64,000 nt of DNA, taken from assembly GCF_900215205.1 (NCBI RefSeq), contig NZ_OBDY01000004.1:106348-170347 (forward strand). Direction: 5' to 3'. The notes under the pieces are model-generated. The model did no database searches, was not told where the DNA came from, and was given only the letters and a program-made list of their open reading frames with translations. Below, piece by piece: positions 10,686 to 18,800 of this stretch. The translations under genes and the position numbers were made by a program. Each line of letters starts with the position of its first letter. Position 1 is the first letter of the stretch. The stretch comes from Paractinoplanes atraurantiacus (GTDB taxonomy: Bacteria > Actinomycetota > Actinomycetes > Mycobacteriales > Micromonosporaceae).

Positions 10686-11929
10686 GGGGTTATCCGGTGC
10701 AGGTCCCGCGGGAACGCGGTGACCTCCCGGACGTTCTTGATATTCATCAATCGGGCCACGAACCGCTCCAGGCCGATCGCCCAGCCACCATGCGGCGGCA
10801 TTCCACAGCGAAAAGCTTCGAGATAGCCCTCGTACGGCTCGGTCTGGTGGGCCAAAACCCGGACATAGTCCTCATATCGATGCAACCGCTGGCCCCCGGT
10901 GACGATCTCCAAACCCTTGAAGAGCAGGTCAAAGCCGTTTGAGTACGCCGGGTCGGCCGGGTCCGGATGCGTGTAGAACGGCCGCTTGCGCATCGGATAA
11001 CCCGTCACGTACACGAACTCCGACCCGTGCTCCTTTCGCGCCCACTCCCCCAGCGCCCGCTCGTGCGCCGGCGCCAGGTCGGGCTCGCCCTCCGGCGCTC
11101 CCGCGATCTTCAGAGCCTCCCGGAAGTGCACGGCCGGGATCTCGCCAGGGACGCTTCTTATCGCCAGGCCGGCACGCATCGTGATGGTCTCCATCATCAC
11201 GGTCAACGTCCGGGTCAGGGCCGCCATCACGTCCCGGTGGTCCTCGATGAAACCCATCTCGGCGTCGAGCGACGTGTACTGCGACAAATGCCGCGCGGTG
11301 TCGCTCGGTTCGGCCCGGAACACCGGACCGACCTCGAAGACCCGCTCGAAGACGCCGACCATCATCTGCTTGTAGAACTGCGGCGACTGGGCCAGATAGC
11401 CCGGCCGTCCGAAGTAGTCGATGGCGAACACGTTCGCGCCGGACTCGGTGGCCGACCCCACGATCTTCGGCGTCTGGATCTCGACGAACCGCTGCTCGCC
11501 CAGCGCGGCCCGGAAGCCTTCGGTGGCCGCGGCCGCCACCCTCAGCGCGGCCCGGCGAGCCGGATGACGCAGGGCCAGGGCGGCGTGGTCGAGCTGGGTG
11601 GGCAGGCTTGCGGTCAGCTCGGGTCGATGCAGTTCGAACGGCAGCTGTACGCCCACAGCACTGAGCACCCGGATGACCGGCTCGGTGAGCTCCACTTTGC
11701 CCGGTGCCTGCTCGTTGGGGGTGACCGTGGCGGTCACCTCGACGACGCTCTCCTCGGTCAAGCCCTCGAGGATGCTCTGGTCGGTGACGACGACCTGGCT
11801 GAGCCCTTCGGCGTCGCGGACGATCAGGAACGCCACCGACTTGAGCAGGCGGCGGCGGTGGACCCAGCCGGCGATCGTCACGGTCTCGTGCACGTGGGAC
11901 GCCAACTGGGTGGAGAGGATGCGTTGCAT
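10682..11929 (-). CDS. aspS: Archaeal-type aspartyl-tRNA synthetase, probably non-discriminating
   Basis: Charges tRNA with aspartate. At 415 residues it is much shorter than the usual bacterial AspRS (about 590) and lacks the bacterial insertion domain. It matches the archaeal form: OB-fold anticodon domain (AGWVHRRRLLKSVAFL), YLAQSPQFYKQMM, motif 2 (FRAEPSDTARHLSQY) and motif 3 (GWAIGLERFVARLMNIKNVR). In archaeal enzymes a Trp/Lys pair marks tRNA(Asp)-only recognition and His/Pro marks relaxed recognition. This protein has His after AGWV and Pro in the later APGK segment, so it may also load tRNA(Asn). ATG 11929 is fixed by GGAGG 8 nt upstream; longer in-frame starts would run through the T-box leader. 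A second, bacterial AspRS elsewhere is likely (inference). Confidence 0.9.
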   Translation of the reverse strand: MQRILSTQLASHVHETVTIAGWVHRRRLLKSVAFLIVRDAEGLSQVVVTDQSILEGLTEESVVEVTATVTPNEQAPGKVELTEPVIRVLSAVGVQLPFELHRPELTASLPTQLDHAALALRHPARRAALRVAAAATEGFRAALGEQRFVEIQTPKIVGSATESGANVFAIDYFGRPGYLAQSPQFYKQMMVGVFERVFEVGPVFRAEPSDTARHLSQYTSLDAEMGFIEDHRDVMAALTRTLTVMMETITMRAGLAIRSVPGEIPAVHFREALKIAGAPEGEPDLAPAHERALGEWARKEHGSEFVYVTGYPMRKRPFYTHPDPADPAYSNGFDLLFKGLEIVTGGQRLHRYEDYVRVLAHQTEPYEGYLEAFRCGMPPHGGWAIGLERFVARLMNIKNVREVTAFPRDLHRITP

Positions 11930-12165
11930 GGCGGGGACCTCCTCTGGTGACTGCAACGCGGCCCCAGGGAGGTGTGGGCGAGCGGGATCCTCGCGGTGCC
12001 ACCACACCTTCGCGCCTCCGCTTCGGGAGGCGCCTCTTGGTCGTACAACGGCTCGGGAGTGTCTTCGCGCCCCGGCGAACGGGCCACCTTCACAGCTGCC
12101 GGTGGCTCTCTCGACCGTCGGATCGGGGCGGTACTCGGTTCCGTCCTCGCCGTCGGCCGGACGTT
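11930..12165 (-). promoter_or_regulatory. Translational T-box riboswitch with Asp (GAC) specifier
   Basis: Read on the minus strand, all T-box parts are present. Stem I has AGTA (12135-12132) opposite GAA and the specifier GAC (12063-12061) followed by A. The CGCCCCG/CGGGGCG helix is followed by AGAGA and a distal GCCACC/GGTGGC hairpin with loop GGCAGCTGTGAA. The T-box bulge TGGCACC (12001-11995) sits between helix AGGTGTGG (12009-12002)/CCACACCT (11977-11970) and helix GCGAG/CTCGC. In the alternative fold, ACCTCCCTGG (11973-11964) pairs with CCAGAGGAGGT (11947-11937), burying the aspS ribosome site. Uncharged tRNA(Asp) should therefore free the GGAGG and raise AspRS synthesis. Confidence 0.88.
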
Positions 12166-12207
12166 AACAGCAGGCGACCAGCATGCGAAAGCGCATTTAC
12201 ACGTGTT

Positions 12208-12225
12208 ATGTGAGCGCAGTCACAT
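12208..12225. promoter_or_regulatory. Crp-family palindromic operator
   Basis: An 18-bp site, ATGTGA-N6-TCACAT, is perfectly symmetric over its arms and matches the TGTGA-N6-TCACA consensus of Crp/GlxR-type regulators. It lies between the divergent lipA (67 bp from its GTG) and the T-box leader of aspS, in a locally AT-richer stretch. Either gene could be controlled. The regulator itself is not in the window. Confidence 0.6.
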
Positions 12226-12291
12226 GAGCCGCTCAGTGAGCCTCGTCGCCCCTGTCTAGGCAGAGGTCTCCACAGGCGTAATCTCGGGGTT

Positions 12292-13215
12292 GTGACTATT
12301 GCTCCCGAGGGCCGCCGCATGCTTCGCATCGAAGCGCGCAACGCCGAAACTCCCATCGAGCGGAAGCCGCCGTGGATCAAGGTCAAGGCCAAGATGGGCC
12401 CGGAGTACACGCAGATGCGCGGCCTGGTGCAGAAAGAAGGCCTGCACACGGTCTGCCAGGAGGCGGGCTGCCCGAACATCTACGAGTGCTGGGAAGATCG
12501 CGAGGCGACCTTCCTGATCGGCGGCGACCAGTGCACCCGCCGGTGCGACTTCTGCCAGATCGACACGGGTAAGCCGGCCGAGTTCGACGCCGACGAGCCC
12601 CGTCGCGTCGGCGAGTCGGTCGCCACCATGGGCCTGCGCTACGCCACCGTCACCGGCGTCGCCCGCGACGACCTGCCCGACGGCGGCGCCTGGCTCTACG
12701 CCGAGACCGTCCGCCAGATCCACAAGCTTCAGCCCGGCTGCGGCGTCGAGCTGCTCATCCCCGACTTCAACGCCGACCCGGCCCAGCTGGCCGAGGTCTT
12801 CGGCGCCACCCCCGAGGTGCTGGCGCACAACGTCGAGACGGTCCCGCGCATCTTCAAGCGCATCCGCCCCGGCTTCCGCTACGAGCGTTCGCTGGACGTC
12901 ATCACCCAGGCCCGCGCGGCCGGCCTGGTGACAAAGAGCAACCTGATCCTGGGCATGGGCGAGGACCGCTCGGAGATCTCCCAGGCCCTCCGCGACCTCC
13001 ACGAGGCCGGCTGCGAACTGATCACCATCACGCAGTACCTCCGCCCCACCCCGCGCCACCACCCGGTGGAGCGCTGGGTGAAGCCCGAGGAGTTCATCGA
13101 GCTCCGCGAAGAGGCCGAGCAGATCGGCTTCTCCGGCGTGATGAGCGGCCCCCTGGTCCGCTCCTCGTACCGTGCGGGCCGCCTCTACCAGCAGGCCCTG
13201 GACGCCCGCAAGTAA
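12292..13215 (+). CDS. lipA: Lipoyl synthase (radical SAM)
   Basis: Inserts two sulfurs into octanoylated lipoyl domains. The 307-residue protein has the auxiliary cluster cysteines C-X4-C-X5-C (about 55, 60, 66 in [12 protein letters not shown]) and the radical-SAM C-X3-C-X2-C (about 81, 85, 88 in CTRRCDFC). The C-terminal RSSY serine motif, which ligates the sacrificial cluster, is also present. The GTG at 12292 gives the usual N-terminus. With lipB it forms the endogenous lipoate pathway beside the lipoyl-bearing SucB. A Crp-type palindrome lies upstream. Confidence 0.96.
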   Translation: MTIAPEGRRMLRIEARNAETPIERKPPWIKVKAKMGPEYTQMRGLVQKEGLHTVCQEAGCPNIYECWEDREATFLIGGDQCTRRCDFCQIDTGKPAEFDADEPRRVGESVATMGLRYATVTGVARDDLPDGGAWLYAETVRQIHKLQPGCGVELLIPDFNADPAQLAEVFGATPEVLAHNVETVPRIFKRIRPGFRYERSLDVITQARAAGLVTKSNLILGMGEDRSEISQALRDLHEAGCELITITQYLRPTPRHHPVERWVKPEEFIELREEAEQIGFSGVMSGPLVRSSYRAGRLYQQALDARK

Positions 13216-13227
13216 TCGCCCGTCCTT

Positions 13228-13257
13228 CGATGCCCCGGCCCCAGGGCCGGGGCATCG
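13228..13257 (+). terminator. Hairpin terminator after lipA
   Basis: A 13-bp perfect stem, CGATGCCCCGGCC pairing with GGCCGGGGCATCG, starts 13 bp after the lipA stop with a 4-base loop, followed by the weakly T-rich TCGTTTCTC. It probably ends lipA transcription. The short U-tract makes it less canonical than the one after sucB. Confidence 0.7.
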
Positions 13258-13583
13258 TCGTTTCTCGCCCCACGCTCTCCCCCACCACCCTGTCGCCGCC
13301 CGCTCTTCACCACCCCTCCCAGCCGCGCCCGCCTCGCCGCACCCCTCTCCCCGGCGCCCTCGCCACGACCCCCTTCTCCACCTCCCGGCGCCCTCGCAAC
13401 GACCCTCTTCTCCACCTCCCGGCGCCCTCGCCTGCCCTGGCCGCACCCCTCCCCCCAACCTCTCCGGCGCCTACACCCGCCTTTCCGCGTTCCTGAGGGA
13501 AACCGCGTGTGTTGTTTCCGGCCGCCCGAAGGTCTGGCCCAGCAGCACAAATCGCCCTAATCTCATATTTCGGGGATTTCGCC
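13258..13583. other. C-rich intergenic stretch with 34-bp direct repeats
   Basis: Nothing coding is supported here. The + strand is almost purine-free over about 220 bp. A 34-bp unit starting CGGCGCCCTCGC occurs at 13352-13385 and 13386-13419, with a 13-bp partial third copy at 13420-13432; the two full copies differ at only three positions. Open frames on both strands across it are low-complexity and are considered artefacts. Confidence 0.6.
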
Positions 13584-14597
13584 ATGACCGAACTGGGGGG
13601 CTCGGCCGTGCTGCGTCGTTTCGTCTTCTTGCTGGCTGCTTCGTCCGCCGCGCTCGCGCCCGGCGCTGCCTACGCCACCACGCCGATCACCGACCAGGCG
13701 TGCGTATCCGCGGCCGCCGCCACCTACCGTCACACCTTCGACGGCCCTTCCGGCTCGGTGACGGTGACAGCCGCGAAGCCGCTCTGCTCGGGCCAGACCC
13801 AGACGTTCGCCCTGGCCTCCTACACGGCCGGGGCCCCGTCTTCGAACGCCCGCCCGTTCGTCTACTCCACCGACCGCGGCTCCATCACCGCGTCCAAGCG
13901 CACCCTGTCCCTCAAGGTCACCCTCCCCTCCTGCTACACCCAGGTCGAGGCCATCAAGGGCACAGCATTGGCGTACGAAGGAACGAACGCCCCCGCCGAT
14001 CTGCTCCCCTCAGCCACCTACAGCGGCGGCACCAGGAGCTGCGCCCCCGCCCCCACCGTCACTTTCGACAACGCCTGCGACGGCTCCTTCACCGGCACGC
14101 TGGCCAACAGCGACCAGGCCTCCACCGACGCCGTCTTCCTGACCGGCGACCGCCTGCTGCGCCTGCCCCCGGGCGCTTCGAGGACGCTGACCGCCAAGGC
14201 CGGCACCACGCTCACCATCCGAACCAACACCTTCACCACGTACGCCGGCTCCTGGCGCCAGCCCACCGACTGCGCCACCATCGCACCCTCAGCAGCGCCG
14301 CCCACGACCGCCGCCACGACAACCCCCACGCCCACCACCGGCGGCGAAGGCGCCGGCGCCCCGGCATCCACCCCCGCCTCCTTGATCCCCTCCTCCGCAT
14401 CCACCACCTCCGACCTCACCGACGCCGGCGCCTGGTACCCCGCAACCCCCACCACGCCGGCCGTCGCCACCGCCTCCCAGTCGAGCTCCACCATGAGCAC
14501 CGGCAGCGTCCTGGCCATCGCCTTGGGCCTGCTCCTGATGGTCGGCGGCGGCTTCCTGCTGGTCCGCGTCCTGCGAACCCTCCGCGAAGAGCCCTGA
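13584..14597 (+). CDS. Secreted, membrane-anchored protein of unknown function
   Basis: 337 residues. A signal peptide (LRRFVFLLAASSAALAPGAAYA, cut after AYA) is followed by an extracytoplasmic part with several cysteines, possibly two similar beta-rich domains. A Thr/Pro/Ala/Ser-rich linker (about residues 235-295) precedes a C-terminal membrane span with a basic tail (SVLAIALGLLLMVGGGFLLVRVLRTLREEP). It lacks an LPXTG motif, so it is held by the helix rather than by sortase. ATG 13584 is used; GTG 13608 after a GGGGGG run is a possible alternative that would start directly at the signal peptide. No domain was recognised. Confidence 0.65.
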   Translation: MTELGGSAVLRRFVFLLAASSAALAPGAAYATTPITDQACVSAAAATYRHTFDGPSGSVTVTAAKPLCSGQTQTFALASYTAGAPSSNARPFVYSTDRGSITASKRTLSLKVTLPSCYTQVEAIKGTALAYEGTNAPADLLPSATYSGGTRSCAPAPTVTFDNACDGSFTGTLANSDQASTDAVFLTGDRLLRLPPGASRTLTAKAGTTLTIRTNTFTTYAGSWRQPTDCATIAPSAAPPTTAATTTPTPTTGGEGAGAPASTPASLIPSSASTTSDLTDAGAWYPATPTTPAVATASQSSSTMSTGSVLAIALGLLLMVGGGFLLVRVLRTLREEP

Positions 14598-14686
14598 CCC
14601 CACCCCGCGTGGTGACGTGGCCTGCAAAGAGTTGCCGCGAACGCACCCGCTTGGCATGCTGGAGTCGATGCCGCATTAGCGGACGT

Positions 14687-14730
14687 CCCGGACGAGTGTG
14701 TGTCGTACCCGGCCTGACAAGACGACCACC
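14687..14730 (+). promoter_or_regulatory. Guanidine-III riboswitch
   Basis: The segment CCGGACGAG ... CGTACCCGG ... GACAAGACGAC reproduces the conserved core of the guanidine-III (ykkC-III) class, which is largely actinobacterial. CCGG at 14688-14691 pairs with CCGG at 14709-14712, and GTCGT pairs with ACGAC, forming the compact pseudoknot. It ends about 19 bp before the ATG of a Gdx-type guanidinium exporter, the classic target. Guanidinium binding should expose the GAAGAAGG ribosome site. Confidence 0.85.
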
Positions 14731-14748
14731 GAAGAAGGTGCGTCCGCC

Positions 14749-15063
14749 ATGGCTTGGCTCGTCCTGATCGTCTCCGGCATGCTCGAATCCGTCTGGGCGA
14801 TCGCCCTGGATCGCAGCGCCGGCTTCACCCGCCCGATCCCCAGCATCGTCTTCGCCGTAGGCCTGCTCTTCAGCATGGCCGGCCTCGGCTACGCGCTGCG
14901 CACCATCCCGGTAGGCACCGGCTACGCCGTCTGGGTAGGCATAGGCGCCGTCCTCACCGCGGTAGTCGGCATTCTCGCCCTGGGCGAAAGCGCCAGCCTC
15001 CCCCGAGTGCTCTCCCTGCTCCTGGTAATCGCAGGAATCATCGGCCTGAAGGTCTTCCACTGA
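14749..15063 (+). CDS. gdx: Guanidinium exporter, SMR family (SugE/Gdx)
   Basis: 104-residue dual-topology small multidrug resistance protein with four membrane helices. The N-terminus MAWLVLIVSGMLESVWAIAL carries the essential proton/substrate-coupling glutamate (E13). The following GFTRPIPS, and later GTGYAVWVGIGA and GIIGLKVFH, are Gdx-subtype signatures that separate it from EmrE-like drug pumps. It exports guanidinium in exchange for protons. ATG 14749 is chosen over an upstream ATG at 14698 because the latter falls inside the riboswitch. It is a single-gene unit under riboswitch control. Confidence 0.92.
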   Translation: MAWLVLIVSGMLESVWAIALDRSAGFTRPIPSIVFAVGLLFSMAGLGYALRTIPVGTGYAVWVGIGAVLTAVVGILALGESASLPRVLSLLLVIAGIIGLKVFH

Positions 15064-15261
15064 CCATTCGGCACTCACCCGCACACAATCTCGCGCTGAG
15101 GCGGTAAAAGGAGGATTTGCCTCAGCCAAGAAGACGGAAAACCTTATTCGTGAAGCCCGAATAAATGTCAGGCCGACGGCATTCCGAGGGTGAACTCACA
15201 AACCGCGCCTTCGATGTCGGCACCGCGGACTGTCGCACCGCCTCAACGGTAACGGCACCCT
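15064..15261. other. Intergenic segment with two inverted repeats
   Basis: GCTGAGGC (15095-15102) and GCCTCAGC (15119-15126) can form an 8-bp stem whose loop carries AAAGGAGG, a strong Shine-Dalgarno-like sequence. A second hairpin, TTATTCG (15144-15150) with CGAATAA (15158-15164), follows. A 15-codon frame starting at TTG 15117 would end in the second hairpin, but its spacing to GGAGG is only 2 nt, so it is not called. The arrangement looks regulatory rather than coding. Confidence 0.35.
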
Positions 15262-15451
15262 CGCGGCACAGACTTCACGGCGCGGCACAGACTTCACGGC
15301 GCGGCACAGACTTCACGGCGCGGCACAGACTTCACGGCGCGGCACAGACTTCACGGCGCGGCACAGACTTCACGGCGCGGCACAGACTTCACGGCGCGGC
15401 ACAGACTTCACGGCGCGGCACAGACTTCACGGCGCGGCACGGACTTCACGG
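15262..15451 (+). repeat. Tandem array of ten 19-bp units
   Basis: Ten head-to-tail copies of a 19-bp unit (CGCGGCACAGACTTCACGG). The first nine are identical and the tenth differs by one A-to-G change. The unit length is not a multiple of three, so an open frame through it cycles every 57 bp into a 19-residue repeat; that frame is taken to be fortuitous. There are no spacers, which rules out CRISPR. The near-perfect identity implies recent expansion or active homogenisation. Confidence 0.95.
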
Positions 15452-15703
15452 CGCCCGCGGTGCCAACGGGGCGACCGTAGAGGGCCGCGGTGGAGGTTGG
15501 GCTGCCTGCTGAGCCGAGCGCCCCTCCTCGCGCCGCAACCACAGAAGCTTGGAGGCGTGGCGTTGATCGACACCCCACTTGCGGCGGCGCTCGCGCTCGC
15601 GGCGGAATCCGTCTTTTTCGGGTGACAAATCGCGCGCCAAGGCGCGACCTCGCATGACGTTCGTTTGATTGCGGGTTAACACTTCGATCGGCTGGTATCG
15701 CAT
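15446..15703 (-). CDS. Possible small basic protein
   Basis: An 85-residue frame, MRYQPIEVLTRNQTNVMRGR..., rich in Arg, Glu and Lys in the middle (RRERERRRKWGVDQRHASKLL) and proline-rich at the end, without signal or membrane segments. Codon use is less GC-biased than in neighbours. Support: GATAAT lies just upstream of the ATG (leaderless position), and a perfect TetR-type palindrome sits immediately beyond. Against: its 3' end touches the 19-bp repeat array and no family is recognised. It may be a short regulated protein or a degraded remnant. Confidence 0.3.
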   Translation of the reverse strand: MRYQPIEVLTRNQTNVMRGRALARDLSPEKDGFRRERERRRKWGVDQRHASKLLWLRREEGRSAQQAAQPPPRPSTVAPLAPRAP

Positions 15704-15716
15704 ATCTGATTATCCC

Positions 15717-15730
15717 ACCGACCGGTCGGT
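15717..15730. promoter_or_regulatory. TetR-type operator palindrome
   Basis: ACCGACCGGTCGGT is a perfect 14-bp palindrome of the form commonly bound by TetR-family repressors in actinobacteria. It lies 14 bp upstream of the ATG of the small minus-strand frame at 15446-15703, with GATAAT between the two. No TetR gene is in the window. Confidence 0.5.
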
Positions 15731-15856
15731 AAAGCCATCCGACAGGTAATGAGGATCATGCCAAGTTAGCGATTATCTCCCCCAGGAAAAGCACGATGGG
15801 CGCCGCGGAAGAACGATGCGCTAGCGGGAGGGAAAGAATAGATCTAGGGCAAGTGG

Positions 15857-18800
15857 TCAGTCGGCCAGGAGGCCCAGGCGGTGGGCTACGGCGGCGGCCT
15901 CGACGCGGTTGGATACCTCCAGCTTGGCGATGATGCGGGAGACGTGGACGCTTGCGGTCTTGGGTGAGATGTAGAGGTCGGCGGCGATCCGGTTGTTGCT
16001 GTGGCCCTCGGCCACGAGGCGCAGGACCTCTCGCTCGCGCGGGGTGAGGATCTCGGTGCCGGCGGTCGCGGGCTCGGCGGCGGCGCGGATGCCCAGCCGG
16101 CGGGCCAGCGTTTCCGCGGCCTCGACCAGCGGGGTGGCGCCCAGAGCGCCGGCGATCGCCATCGCCTCGGCGATCAACTCCGCCACGCCCGTCTGTGCCC
16201 CAGCGACGGCGGCGGCAGCAAAAGAAGGCGCCAGGCCGGGGGCGGCGGAAGAAGGCGCCAGGCCGGAGGCGGCAGAAGAAGGCGCTGGACCAGCGCTCAT
16301 CGGTGCGGAAGAAGACGCCCGACCAGCGGTCACTGGCGCAGAAGAAGACGCCGGACCCGCACTCACTGCCGCAGAAGACGCCTGACCAGCGATCACCGGC
16401 GCGGGAGAAGGCGCTGGGCCAGCGGTCACCGTTGCGGGGGAAGGTGGCGCGGGCGAGGTGGCGGTGAGGGCGGCTGGGCGCGGGGCTGGGATGAGCGGGG
16501 CCGTGCGGGCTGTGGTGCGGTCGGCGGCCAAGGTTTCGGCCAGGTCGAGCAAAGCTGTGGCCAGCTCGTGCGGGTGGCCGTCGGTGCGCCAGGCCTCTAC
16601 GGCCGCTCTCCACGCGGGCTCGCCGCCGGTCAGTAAGGCCTCTGTCTGGGCGGCGTAGGCGCGCTCGGCGGGGAAGCGGCGGGGCAATGTGGCCGCCCTG
16701 GCAGCGATCTCCTCGGCCAGGGCCTTGTCACCTGCCCTGTTGGCTGCCCGGGCCGCGTTGGCCAGGATCGCCCATGTGTAGCGCGGGAGGGTGCCCATGG
16801 CCGGCTCTGTCAGGGAGGCTCGGGCCAGGTCGGCCGCCGCCTGTGGGGTGGCCGTCGTCAGGGCCGACAGGAGGCGCAGCTCGTGGATGGCCAGGCGGAC
16901 CTCGGTCACCAGGAACGGGCGGGACAGGAAGCTCAACGACCTGCTCACCAGGGCCTCGGCGTCGTCCCGGCCCCGGGCCAGGCGCAGGCGGGAACGCAGG
17001 CGCAGCCAGTGCAGGGCCAGGGTGTTCGGCGGGTCCAGGCGGGCCGCCTCGGCCAGGCGGGCGTCGGCCTCGTCCCAGCGGCCCAGGGCGATCAGGGCCT
17101 CGGCGTAGTTGGCCATCAGGTAGACGCCGATCGTGCGGCTTATCCCGACCCGGTGAGCGTCGGGGAGGCCCTCGGCGGCGGCCGCGGCTGACGCCTCGTA
17201 GTCGCCTGTCTCGTACAGCTGGTCGGAGAGGTTGACCAAGCCCCTCGTGAGGCTGGGCAGGTCGGCGGCCTCGCGGGCCTGGGCGATCGCGGCGCGGATG
17301 GTGGGCAGGGCCTCGGTGGGCGGGATGCGGCCGGCGCAGGCCAGGCCGTACGCCATCTCGGCCGCCACCAGCGCGTCGACGTCGCCCTGCTCGGTGGCGT
17401 CGGCCTTGGCCACCTCGGCCACCTCGACGGCGCGGTCGCGGTCGATGGCGGCCAGGATGTGGGCCAGGTCGGCCAGCAGGCGGACCCGGTCGGTGCTGTA
17501 GGGGGCACCGCGCAGGAGGCGGAACGCCTCGTCGCACTCGGCGCGGCCGTCGGACTTGCCGGCCGTGCGCAGCAGTTTGGCCCGGCGGACCAGCAGGCGG
17601 CCGGCGCGCAGCGGCTCGGCCTCGGCGTCCAGGTCGGACAGGGCGGCCCGGGTGAGGCTGAAGGCGCGCATGTGGTCGCCCGACTCGATGGCGGCCAGCG
17701 CCGCTTCCTCGAGCAGGTCGAGGTGGTCGAGGCCGAGCTGGGTGGCGGCGTCGGGCACGTCCTCCCACAGCTCGAGCACCCGGTCGAGCAGGCGGGCCTG
17801 CTCGGCCCAGGCGAAGCGGTGGCCGGCCTCGTCGGCCGCGACCTTGGCCGTGACCAGGGCCCGGGGGTGGTCGCGGGCCGCGTGCCAGTGGTGGGCGATC
17901 TCGGCCGCGCTGCGGCCCAGGCCGACCAGGTGGGGCTCGGCCTCGAGGGCTCGGGCGTAGCGGGCGTGCAGGCGGGCGTGCTCGCCGGGCAGCAGGTCGT
18001 CGTGGACAGCCTCGCGCACCAGGGCGTGCCGGAACTCGTAGACGCCGTCGTCGTCGGCGGCGTCGAGGACCACCACGAGCTGGGCCGCCACCACGACGCG
18101 CATCGAGGACTCGAGGTCGGCCTCCGGCATGCCGGCGACCCGGGACAGCAGCTCGTGGCCGAACCTGGTGCCGCCGACGGCGGCCACCCGCAGCACCCGC
18201 TGGGCGGGCTCGGGCAGCTGGTCGACGCGGGACAGCAGCAGGTCGCGCAGGCTGCCGGGGATGTCGCCGCAGGCCGGGTCGGCCGAGGCGGCGAACTGCT
18301 CGATGAAGAACGGTATGCCCTGGGTGCGCTCGTTGACCGTGTCGACCACGCCCGGGTCGGGCTCGGCGCCGAGCAGGTGGGTGAGCATCTCGGCCGTGCC
18401 GTCGCGGTCGAGCCGGTCGAGCTCGTGGCGGCGCACGCCGCGGACCCGGTCGAGCTCGGCCAGGAACGGGCGCAGCGGGTGGCCGCGGTGCAGCTCGTCG
18501 GTGCGGTAGGTGGCGATGAGCAGCAGCCGGGGCAGCCGGGCCGAGCGGACCAGGAAGCCGATCAGGTCGCGGGTGGAGCGGTCGGCCCAGTGCAGGTCCT
18601 CGATGACCAGCACGAGGGGCTGCTCGGCGCTGAGCCGGCCGAGCAGAGCGCCGACGGCCTCGAACAACAGGCCCCGCTGCGGGGCCGGCGGGCCGAGCTC
18701 GGGCAGGAGCTGGGCCAGCTCACGCTCGTGGCCGTCGAGCACGCTCGTGCCCTCGGCGCGCACCAGATCGCGGACGGCCCCGGCGAAGGGCGCGAACGGC

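Noticed and set aside
11930-12007. N-terminal extension of AspRS (26 extra residues)
   Set aside because: It would translate the T-box antisequestrator; ATG 11929 has the proper GGAGG and family start.
15117-15164. 15-codon TTG-started leader peptide
   Set aside because: Only 2 nt separate GGAGG from TTG and nothing downstream would be controlled.
15262-15451. CRISPR array
   Set aside because: Units are directly adjacent with no spacers and there are no cas genes.
15165-15512. 115-codon frame with 19-residue repeats
   Set aside because: Created by the 19-bp tandem array cycling through three frames; no ribosome site or homologue.
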